This document shows, piece after piece, positions 7,106 through 17,445 of a DNA stretch of 64,000 bases. Location of the stretch: assembly GCF_000151665.1 (NCBI RefSeq), contig NW_013171826.1, positions 64,501 through 128,500 of the forward strand, written 5' to 3'. Position 1 is the stretch's first letter, and each line of letters begins with the position of its first letter. The position numbers were made by a program, and so were the translations under genes. This DNA comes from Blastocystis hominis (lineage: Eukaryota; Sar; Bigyra; Opalinata; Blastocystidae). The notes beneath the pieces are model-generated. The model saw nothing but the letters and a program-made list of their open reading frames with translations. It did not search any database and was not told the origin of the DNA.

Positions 7106-10100
7106 TTATTGACTACAGTAAAACCGATCAGCAGGTACACGTTACCGATGAACGATAGCGGGTCACCATTTTCGTCCTTCAGTTCGTACACGATGCGATC
7201 AAGCAATTCAGAACATGGTACCAACATGCGATTCTTGTAGAAGTAGTTCTTGTACAAGCTGTCCATCGGGACATTCGCAAGCAGAGGTATCGTCTTGTTT
7301 TTCACGATGTTGCAATACAGCTGTATGTTCGATAGACCGTTCGTGATATCGACAGGATACTCGGCAACCATTGGGCCATAGTTGGTATAGTACACACCAT
7401 CATCGAAAGGGATACGCCATGTATGCGATTGCGATCCTGAAGCAGGAACGATGGTTTCCAGGTTACCACTCAACGAGAACACGTAGTCAGCGTGAATGTA
7501 GTACCCATCTGACTCAGCTTTCCATCGTATGTTCAGTGCAGCCGAGTCAAAACATTGGTTCAAGCGCCATATCATGTCAGCCTGTGTCAGTCGTGATGGT
7601 ATGGTCCACTTGAATGTCTGAACGTTATCCGTGTACGTGATATCAATCTCGGGGGAAGCACTGCTTCCCCCTTCGTCCAGTGTCATCATTCCGTACGGGA
7701 AGCGAATCGTTGTGTTAGCCGTGTACGACTCAGATTGTTCCCAGTCAACGAAGGTAGCCAATGATGGAACAACAACTTCATCATTACTCACATACGTAAC
7801 ACGTGTCGGTTGTATGGATTCGATCGACACAGCACGATCGGAATACGTACTACCTTTGATCATATTCGTCACATTCAGACCATCGATGTTCGCCATCGCA
7901 AACTCGTATGGTGACGTCAACTCGGGCATCCTGATGTAGTAATTGCGATAAAACTCGAAATAACAAGACAAATACACACCACCTGGTTCAGCGTATGGTC
8001 CGGGTATAATCTTGAAACATGGATTATCACAAAACAATATGAATCGTGGTTCTGTACCATTTCGACATCCCATTCGTACTCGACCACCATTATCTGCAAT
8101 GACATATACCAAGTACCCTCCGAGAGACGCATCTACATATATCTTATTGATCACATTAGCGATCATATTCACGATATCAATAGCGCTATAATGACCTCGT
8201 TGGATTGTGAGAGGTCTTTCGCCATATCCACGTATTCCAAGTATAAAATTCGTCGTATCGATAAACACTCTCGTGTGATATATACTATCCTTGGAATACC
8301 AAGGTCCGATCGAAGAACCATTCGATGATACCAAGTCACCTGTATTTTCCGATGTGATATGCAATTCCAATTCTGGTGCATAGTCCTTCGCAGTCCATGA
8401 CATGCTTTCTCTATTGTCATTCACCGTCCACGCAATCGCATTCTGGTGAGATGGAGGTAGTTCCATAGCACTCGCATATCGAGCATTGAGCTCATTAAAA
8501 CATGTGGTTGTAAGAGTATTCATCTTGATCGGGGTAGACGTATCCTCCGTTAAGTAGAATTCACCACTATCGAGTACTGAACCATCAGCTAGGCGCATCG
8601 TGTATGTCGCGAGAGGCTTTAGCAGGAACCGATTATCAGTTGTACGCATTTTCCAGTCATACGCAATGAAGGTGTTTGATCCTATATACGCATGACCACC
8701 AATACCTTGATCATTCGTCATATCAGGAGGGGAATCGCTTTCAGGGTTGAACGAAGTTTCCACAGGTCGTTCGATGCACAGATTGCGTACCGTTGATGCC
8801 AATTTGAACCATGGAGTCCAACCAAAACCATTGATCGTCGTGTCTACACTGGATCGATCGAAATACCATCCGTCTGCTTGGACATTGAAGCGAACATGAT
8901 CATCCTCGATCGTCATGGATGTGAGTGGAAGCACTTTCACCATTTCAGCACCGACAGCCTCGATAAACTCGCTAAACGTGTAGTATCCGACAGGCAATGT
9001 CAACATGTGCGATTCCCTGCTGTCAGTAACAACCACGTGATTACACGAGGAAGACAGGTAGTAGCGCTTCGGGTTATCCACTCCTTTCACCAAGATGTCC
9101 GATTCGAATCCGAGAATCGATTGGATCTCTGGTGCATTCGTGAAATCGATCATGTAGAAGTGATCTACCGTGATGTGGAATGCATTCTCGCCGCTATACA
9201 CCAATTCGAACAGAGCATCACTAGCATTCAGTTTTGCAATGATCGTTTCGATGTCGTATGCACCGCGTGGTATCGTGATCTCTTGAATCGTAGCGCCAGC
9301 ATTGATTAGCACCACTTGATCAGTCGGCACGTTGTGCAGCACGAAGTCCGTATACAACGACACAGACGAGATGTAGCACTGGTCGAACGAGAGAGGATTG
9401 TCCAGCTTCACTTCCTTCTTGGTGGTATTACCGAACACTTCGATCATGGAGAACTGGTTCGCAGAGGCAATCGATGATGGCACTTCCTCCATCACGTCCT
9501 CAATCGTCAACTGGAGTTCGAATTCGCCGTTCAGTCGCATCATCTTGCCATCCATATCGCGGAACACGAACATCAATTGATCAAACCGAGTGATCATTGG
9601 TATGCACACGTCTTCCACAGTTCGCACGTAGTCAGCCGTTGGATCGTCAATAATCATCGTGGTGAGCAGGTTGTTGTTCTGGTTGGCAATCTTCAGGTCC
9701 GATGATCGCACGATCGTCGAGTAGACCTGAATCACTTGGCGATTTCGCGTGATATCAATCACGTTCGATCCACTGAACGAAGCAGGTAGAATGACCGTTC
9801 GTCTATCTAAGCCGAGGATCTCACGAATGTCAGGTGCATCCGTGAAATCAATGGTGTGTGGAGACTGAATCCAGATACAACCGAACGACGAGGCATTCGT
9901 GGATATGGAGAATGTAGTATCGGTCATGGTATTGAGCAAGGCAATGATCTCACTGATCGTGTAGTAACCAGCAGGGATTGTCACAGTCTCGTTATTCGAA
10001 TTCGTAACAATGTTCGTCGTGTCCACGTTGTTGAACATAGCCTGGGCATCCTTGGGTCGAAACAGGACAGTCATAGAAGTGATGTAGGGGTTCTTGTACT

Positions 10101-10167
10101 TGTAGGGGTTAATCCAAGTGAATGAGCCGTTGGTGGGTGAGCCTTGTATGAGCATGGAGTAGTGCAT
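7102..10167 (-). CDS. Large modular structural protein, probable virion surface/vertex (element A)
   Basis: This 1021-aa protein is the uninterrupted form of the gene split into two frames in B2 (52906-53661 plus 50621-52909). I take the start at 10165-10167 (MHYSMLIQ), conserved in B2; the ORF is open upstream to 10212. It contains several copies of a module beginning with a G-x-Y-T/S-I/F phrase: PAGYYTISEIIALLN (about residue 64), PRGAYDIETIIAKLN (about 297), PVGYYTFSEFIEAVG (about 391), QRGHYSAIDIVNMIA (about 654) and a weaker one near 856. Each is followed by IDFTxAPxIxxILG-like strands in the better copies. The region of about residues 490-740 is highly diverged from B2 while the flanks are almost identical. 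A palindrome (7651-7671) adds a few residues. The function is inferred from size, modular repeats and position. Confidence 0.75.
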   Translation of the reverse strand: MHYSMLIQGSPTNGSFTWINPYKYKNPYITSMTVLFRPKDAQAMFNNVDTTNIVTNSNNETVTIPAGYYTISEIIALLNTMTDTTFSISTNASSFGCIWIQSPHTIDFTDAPDIREILGLDRRTVILPASFSGSNVIDITRNRQVIQVYSTIVRSSDLKIANQNNNLLTTMIIDDPTADYVRTVEDVCIPMITRFDQLMFVFRDMDGKMMRLNGEFELQLTIEDVMEEVPSSIASANQFSMIEVFGNTTKKEVKLDNPLSFDQCYISSVSLYTDFVLHNVPTDQVVLINAGATIQEITIPRGAYDIETIIAKLNASDALFELVYSGENAFHITVDHFYMIDFTNAPEIQSILGFESDILVKGVDNPKRYYLSSSCNHVVVTDSRESHMLTLPVGYYTFSEFIEAVGAEMVKVLPLTSMTIEDDHVRFNVQADGWYFDRSSVDTTINGFGWTPWFKLASTVRNLCIERPVETSFNPESDSPPDMTNDQGIGGHAYIGSNTFIAYDWKMRTTDNRFLLKPLATYTMRLADGSVLDSGEFYLTEDTSTPIKMNTLTTTCFNELNARYASAMELPPSHQNAIAWTVNDNRESMSWTAKDYAPELELHITSENTGDLVSSNGSSIGPWYSKDSIYHTRVFIDTTNFILGIRGYGERPLTIQRGHYSAIDIVNMIANVINKIYVDASLGGYLVYVIADNGGRVRMGCRNGTEPRFILFCDNPCFKIIPGPYAEPGGVYLSCYFEFYRNYYIRMPELTSPYEFAMANIDGLNVTNMIKGSTYSDRAVSIESIQPTRVTYVSNDEVVVPSLATFVDWEQSESYTANTTIRFPYGMMTLDEGGSSASPEIDITYTDNVQTFKWTIPSRLTQADMIWRLNQCFDSAALNIRWKAESDGYYIHADYVFSLSGNLETIVPASGSQSHTWRIPFDDGVYYTNYGPMVAEYPVDITNGLSNIQLYCNIVKNKTIPLLANVPMDSLYKNYFYKNRMLVPCSELLDRIVYELKDENGDPLSFIGNVYLLIGFTVVNK
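7651..7671. repeat. Single GC-rich hairpin in structural gene
   Basis: GGGGGAAGCACTGCTTCCCC followed by C forms a perfect palindrome within the 1021-aa gene. The aligned B2 site (about 51178-51195) lacks it, and the frame is kept. Confidence 0.7.
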
Positions 10168-10212
10168 GATCTTTCTCTCTTTACCATTATATAAAGGGCA
10201 GACAATTACCAC

Positions 10213-10482
10213 ATTGGCAGAAAAAGGGTCGAAAAGGTTTTCGCGCTTTATGTGCCATGGTACTCGAGACAGCCGAGCAGGCTAAGGTTATTTTTTCGAC
10301 CCTTGTTTCTTATGAAAGCCAAAAAGTGAGGTTCATAAAACCAGCCATGGCTCACCATGAAAGTCGGGGTCTGAAGGGCGACTTTGGACGACGAGAAAGC
10401 AGTTGACGGGGTCTGAAGGTCAGCTTTGGCAGAAAAAGGGCCGATGAAATTTTCGCGCTTTATGCGTCAATTCCCTACTACT
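10213..10482. repeat. Terminal (subterminal repeat) region of Polinton A
   Basis: This stretch lies between the structural gene and the element end. It contains two related copies of a GGCAGAAAAAGGG...TTTTCGCGCTTTATG phrase (about 10220-10250 and 10430-10465) and two GGGGTCTGAAGG phrases. It ends CAATTCCCTACTACT. It is unlike the B1/B2 inverted repeat except for the terminal 10-12 bp. Confidence 0.6.
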
Positions 10483-13400
10483 ACTGCTAGTTCACCTATT
10501 ATTCAAAGATAAACAATATGTAGTAATCTTACTACAGTATAAAGTATCGTGTTTCAAACTAGTATTGATTGTGAATAGTTGATGTTTTATCATCATTATC
10601 ATCATTGTTCTGTATGGGAAGATAGAATAATGTATATTTGTGATTGATTGTATATTTTGGCTTATTAGTATACTCCATGGAATAGAATACTGTGAAAATA
10701 AGATAGGTAAGTGTGGAATAATCAGAAATGGCCAATATGAATGAAAACAAAAATACTAGAATGTAATAGAATAGTATAAAATAACATATGTATGAAGTAG
10801 CAATGGAAATGGAGTCATTTTCACAAATTATGACGAACAATAGCTGAAATGATGATATTTCACAGGAATCTGTTTTAGCACATCCTGAAACGAATTACAT
10901 AGATCATGCATAGTTTTGCTTCAAAACAAACAAAATCCAGACAAACACGATTCTGTCATTTCATTGGTTTAACACAATGTTCGATTCTGTTAAATCCATT
11001 TTCATAAAATAACTAATTCTGAGTAACAGGAACAATACTGTTGATACTTAGTACTGGAATAACCAATCCATGAATGAATGATTGGAGTTTGTAGTAAATT
11101 CCGTTATTGTTAGTTGGAATGCACAATGATTGGTATATAGTGGTTGGAACTGAATGATTCCTAGATATTATGGCAGATTGTATGCTATATGTGAATAGAA
11201 TAGTACTGGAATGATTTGTGTAATTGGTCACAATCTATTGAATGAATATGAGTTGGATGTACAAAGATTGCATAGCATGGAAATGGTTTGTATCATGAAT
11301 GGATGAAAGAAAGAAGAAAAGAAAAGAAAAGAATAGAAGAAATAGTATTCATTGCTTAAGATTTTAATCCATTCAATGATATGTATTAGTTATTTATTAT
11401 GAATGTAATACGTGATTATGATAATGAAGAGTGAATGAGAGAGAATCGAAATGAATGGGAATGTGATTGGTTGTGATATTGGAGTTGGATTCGATTCGAT
11501 TTCAGCAATTCAACACTGAAATGAAAACAAATGAATGAATGAGTAATCCTACAAACATCGATTTGAATTGAGTGCATACTGTGATTATGTATATTTTGTA
11601 CCATAAGAATGAATGATGGATTGTTGACAAGGAAATATCGTTAAATCTGTATAAAGTGGACCAATCATGTGAATTGCAATGGGATATTTGAATGATTATA
11701 CGATCAAATCAATGAATGAATGATATCTTATCTAAGAATTGATTGGCAATCTCAAGACACTACTCACAACCAATGATCTGTAAATCAGTAACAAGGATGT
11801 CATTCATTCATTCATTCATTCAATCTATTCTATTCTATTCTATATTCATTCATAGTATCATATTTGATTCACTTTGGTTTGGATGGTTGATTGAATGATT
11901 GAATCAACCAACAAATCATTGAATCAATGAATGAATAAATGAACGAAAGATTCTCTCTCCGTGGAGTGATTCACAAAACAACAAAGACCTTTATCACAAC
12001 CAATGAACTGTAATTCTGCATCAATAATGTCATCGATTCAATCATTCAACCATTCATTCAATCATTTGTTCTTGCTTTTAGAACTGTATAACGCATGATT
12101 GATTGATTGATTGATTGATTGAATCGATGCCTATTCTGTATACTCCTTCATAATATGAATCTATCAAACAACAAAGCAAATAACAACAATAATAACGACA
12201 ATGAATTCGTTAAAATGGCACAGCAACAATAATAACAGTAATAGAAATCAATGAGAATAATAATAATAAGATTATGTGTTCAAAAGCAATGTCTAAAACA
12301 GAAATGAAATGAAGTAATGAGCAGCAACAACATAATAGAAACGAACAATAACATGAGTAATAATCCAAATGGATGAATTGTGAACTCAATGCAGTGTCCG
12401 ATATCGAATCAATACCAAATTGATGTAGAGCAAACAATGTGTATGTGAATAACAAGCAATAATGAAAATAATAACAGTAAAAGGAATGAGAAGAAGAATA
12501 TCTGAGAACAATCCATAGCTATTGATGATTAATAATAATAGTAATCATCATAGAAAGAGATACTGAAACAATCATATGTGTAGTTTAATAAAGAAATAAG
12601 GAAAGAACCAAATCCATGATAATAATAGTCATATTATTGGAAATATGAGTATTATTATTATGGATCAATCAATCAATCAATAATACTTACTGATCGATTC
12701 TGGATAATAGATCAATTAGATTGTTATGTGGAATGATCGAAATGAAGAACAAACTCGATATGTGAAAACAAACAAATACCAAGAATGCATATCAATTTCA
12801 AACAATCCACATAATTGAATGAATCTATGTGAATCGATTCAGATTTAAATATAAATGAAGAGAAGATGGTTTGATTGTCGGTTTCCATGGAAAGATTGAT
12901 TGTTGTCACGAAACATCAATCGGATTGATTTGAAATGATTTCATATTGTAGGTTCTGATTATTGATTAAATCAATTGATAGATAGTTTGGTCCATTGCTT
13001 ACTACAACTACTACTACTATTATTATTGTTGTTGTTGCTGTGGATGTTGCTGCTGCTGCTATTGCTACTTCTCTCTTACTCCCCTACCATTCATTCATTG
13101 ATTCCAGACCATCAAAATCGATAACAATATTCCTTGTCAACAAAAGAAGAAATGGAATCAATGAAAGCAAAGAATCAAGTGTTTCCTTTATGACAATCAA
13201 TGATCCATTAATCTATGAATGAATGAGTGAGTAATGAAGGAAAACAGAATGAATGAATGAATGAATAAGAACGAAAAACAATGTGTGTCATATGATATCG
13301 GATACTGGAAGGTAGGGGAGAAAGATGGGATGATGATGATGATTCAACTTCATTGACACTTCGAAGTAACAATGAATTGATTGGTTATGATTTGTTTTGG

Positions 13401-16400
13401 ATCTTCCAAGTCTAACATCACTAACTTCTGTATAATGGAGTTTCTGTTGTCCTCGTTTTGGTGACATTGGAAAGTGGATCTAAATATTGAATAGAGATGG
13501 TAAATAGATATTCCAAATCTGTTTCAAAATGTCAATCTACTTGTATCATTGGGGTATGTTCAATCGAAATCGATTCGAGTATTGTTGATAAATAGAATGG
13601 AATTGATTTCATATGATTTTCATAGATTTCAATTCCATTTGGTAAGTTTAAGCTTATCTTATCTTGTTAGGTGATTTGATTTGATTTGATTCATTGTATT
13701 TCATTCGATTCCGCTTGATCATTTGATTTGATATGATTTGATTTGATTTGATTCGTTTAATAGGAACACATTTCGATTGATTATGATTGGAACAATTCTA
13801 TCTGGTTCATTTTACAATGATCTGTGGAATTTGTATTGTTGTTTCAAACTGATGGCATATGATTGATTCTATGATTGGTTAAAATGGATATATAATAATA
13901 ATGATGATGATGATGAACATAAAACAAACAGAAATAAGCAAAACAAAACATGGAACAATCCAAACAAATAATCACATATTTCCTTATGAGAATTGAATCA
14001 ATAAGAATCGACACAATCCAATTTGTCTGGTGGATAGTGAATAATAAGATGAATGTTGGAATATAAAAAGGGAATAATAAAGAAAAAGAAAATAGAAAAC
14101 AGAAAAACTAAAAACAAATTAGAATCATATAATACAAAACAAAAGAAAAAGGAAAAAAAAGGAAGAGGAATAAAATGCACAAATATAAGAAAATAAGAAA
14201 CAAAGAAAACTAAAGAATAGCAAAACAAACAAGAATAAACTAAAAATCAAAATAGAAAATGAAATAATCAAATGAACTACAATCAATTCCAAAAGTTGAA
14301 AAACAACAACAACAACAAATGAAAAATGGAATAATCAAAAATAGATAAGCAACATCAAAACAAAAAGAAAACAAAAACAAAAGAATAATGAATCATTGAG
14401 TATTATCCAAATTAATACTATCTCAACAAACAAATATGGATTGTGTCGATTCCTATTGATTCAATTGGATTAAGTGCAACGAATCTTGTCAAAACGATTC
14501 GATTGAAGTCGTTCGATCAAGATTCATTCGAAATATGTGATTTGTGGATTCATCGGTGTACAATCACAAACAGCATATTGAATATACAATCAAACAATGA
14601 ATTCCAAGAAAAGCCATTATCAAAATACTCATATTCAAACCACAACACAAATGGTTCTCACAATATGCCTCATTATTGTATTGTGATTATCAAATGCTGA
14701 TTCCATATTGACTTGTTCGAATGTAATCTAATGATTTGAATGATATCAATAATAATGATAATAATAATGATCAGAAAGAAAGAAAGAAAGAAATAAGAGT
14801 ATTGTTATGCAATACAGTACAATGATAGATTCCAGCTAAACCAATGATCGAACATAACGATTTCATGAATCTCGATCGATTCAATTGCAAAACAACCATT
14901 GAGACTACAATGTGTTTGAGTGATTGTTCCATTTGGATTCGATCGAATCAATTGGATAATTCTATCAGTCGATTGGATCGCTATCAATGAATCATTCGAT
15001 CGATTCTATATCATTGATAATCGAACAAATACAAATACAAATACAAATACTACTACTACTAATAATAATAATAATGACGAGGATTGATGATTGAATACTC
15101 ATCATCAATCTGATTCTGATTCTGATTGATCGATCCTATCCAATCATTCTATTCATGATCAACAATACCAAAGTGATCTAATGGTATTCAATATGCTGAA
15201 ATAGACCGATGAATAATGTGGATGATCATACAATCATAATGATGATGATGATGAATGGATATCGAAAACTAACCAAATACACACCATTCATTCACTCATT
15301 CACTCAATGGATCAATGGATTGAAGAGCCTTTCTATTCTTATCAGTATTATTGAGTGTGAATGATGAATTGATTATTTACGATATTCAACATTCATTTGC
15401 ATATTGAATCAGCCATCTTTCATCCATTGATTGATTGATTGATTGAGTGAATGAGTGAGTGGTTTGTGTGATATTGAAGAATACGACATTCCATCCAAAT
15501 ATCGAATTGTGAAACCACGATTGATATTACTACTAACTACAACTATCAAGTATCAAACACATCCGATTTGATTCCATTATTATCAAATTGATAAATCCAT
15601 GTTTTGTGACTCATTGATAAACAAACAAACAAACAAAGAAATAATAGTTGGATTGATTGAATGGTGAATCCAATATGATTTCCAATGCTATTCAATCGGA
15701 TTCTATTCTATTCTATTCTATTGTAGTTTCATTGCCTTGTTTTATCCATTTCACCTCTATTTGATTCTATTCTATTCTATTCTATGTATACAGTGATCGA
15801 TTCCTATTCAATAAGTCAAAATCAATATCCTAATTCAATATCAATCATTGTATTGTATTATCTACCGATTTAACAATGGATTCACAAATGTGAATAATCA
15901 TCCAATATCAATCGATTCCAACCATTCCATTGTGTCACTACCAAATCCAATCTTATTATTCATGATGATTATGATTATGATTATTCGAAGCAAGCAGTTT
16001 CCTATCAATATTGAACAAATCCTAGTTCAAACCTATTCAAACCATCATTTGTATATTATTATTATTATTATTATTATTGGTAGATTGGATTCATCATTTG
16101 TGAATGTTCAATATGTGATCATTGGGTCATTGATAATAATAATGATGATGATCGAAAACAATGATTGATTGATTGATTGAAACAACAATCATAATTGAGT
16201 ATCATTGTTATAATGGTAAAGAAGAACATCATAATAATCAGGCAGGATTGATATTTTGATAATTATAGAATCATAAATTGTGATCAAGAATCGGTTTGAA
16301 ACAAACAAACAATCAATCAATCAATCAATGGAAATGTTCCTAAACAATGACGAATCACTGAACAAATCAAATCAAATCAAAATTATAGATTTAATGCTTG

Positions 16401-16453
16401 ATTTAGACAAGATCAGCGTGGCTCCTCCGGCCAGTGAAAGTCTACTTGTCGAA
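10483..16453. other. AT-rich host intergenic DNA with simple repeats, no gene seen
   Basis: Nearly 6 kb rich in TTGA/GATT, AAT, TCTAT and ATTC short tandem runs (for example 11800-11840, 12098-12120, 13675-13760, 16050-16078). Open frames are short and low in complexity. I see no conserved domain, RNA gene or plausible exon chain. Just before the gap (16416-16453) base composition shifts to a less AT-rich stretch that could be the edge of a gene hidden by the gap. Confidence 0.6.
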
Positions 16454-17389
16454 NNNNNNNNNNNNNNNNNNNNNNNNNNNNNNNNNNNNNNNNNNNNNNN
16501 NNNNNNNNNNNNNNNNNNNNNNNNNNNNNNNNNNNNNNNNNNNNNNNNNNNNNNNNNNNNNNNNNNNNNNNNNNNNNNNNNNNNNNNNNNNNNNNNNNNN
16601 NNNNNNNNNNNNNNNNNNNNNNNNNNNNNNNNNNNNNNNNNNNNNNNNNNNNNNNNNNNNNNNNNNNNNNNNNNNNNNNNNNNNNNNNNNNNNNNNNNNN
16701 NNNNNNNNNNNNNNNNNNNNNNNNNNNNNNNNNNNNNNNNNNNNNNNNNNNNNNNNNNNNNNNNNNNNNNNNNNNNNNNNNNNNNNNNNNNNNNNNNNNN
16801 NNNNNNNNNNNNNNNNNNNNNNNNNNNNNNNNNNNNNNNNNNNNNNNNNNNNNNNNNNNNNNNNNNNNNNNNNNNNNNNNNNNNNNNNNNNNNNNNNNNN
16901 NNNNNNNNNNNNNNNNNNNNNNNNNNNNNNNNNNNNNNNNNNNNNNNNNNNNNNNNNNNNNNNNNNNNNNNNNNNNNNNNNNNNNNNNNNNNNNNNNNNN
17001 NNNNNNNNNNNNNNNNNNNNNNNNNNNNNNNNNNNNNNNNNNNNNNNNNNNNNNNNNNNNNNNNNNNNNNNNNNNNNNNNNNNNNNNNNNNNNNNNNNNN
17101 NNNNNNNNNNNNNNNNNNNNNNNNNNNNNNNNNNNNNNNNNNNNNNNNNNNNNNNNNNNNNNNNNNNNNNNNNNNNNNNNNNNNNNNNNNNNNNNNNNNN
17201 NNNNNNNNNNNNNNNNNNNNNNNNNNNNNNNNNNNNNNNNNNNNNNNNNNNNNNNNNNNNNNNNNNNNNNNNNNNNNNNNNNNNNNNNNNNNNNNNNNNN
17301 NNNNNNNNNNNNNNNNNNNNNNNNNNNNNNNNNNNNNNNNNNNNNNNNNNNNNNNNNNNNNNNNNNNNNNNNNNNNNNNNNNNNNNNNN
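16454..17389. other. Assembly gap (936 Ns)
   Basis: A run of unknown bases. Long open frames crossing it are artefacts of the Ns. Confidence 1.
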
Positions 17390-17445
17390 AGCAAGGCCAC
17401 AGACTGATCGAGATTCGATAATTGATCGTAGTTTATTGTGTACAT

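Larger units (their letters stand above)
6659..10482. mobile_element. Polinton A remnant, structural-gene end
   Basis: This is the right-hand end of an older Polinton into which B1 inserted. It holds the 5' fragment of one structural gene, an intact 110-aa gene and an intact 1021-aa gene, in the same order as at 49597-53661 in B2. It ends at 10482 with CCCTACTACT. The predicted target duplication is ACTGCT (10483-10488); its partner should lie to the left of the window, beyond B1. The subterminal sequence differs from that of B1/B2 although the genes are nearly identical. Confidence 0.85.

Noticed and set aside
12995-13222. 75-aa frame with poly-Thr and poly-Ala runs
   Set aside because: It derives from trinucleotide repeats (ACT, GCT, GTT) in noncoding AT-rich DNA.
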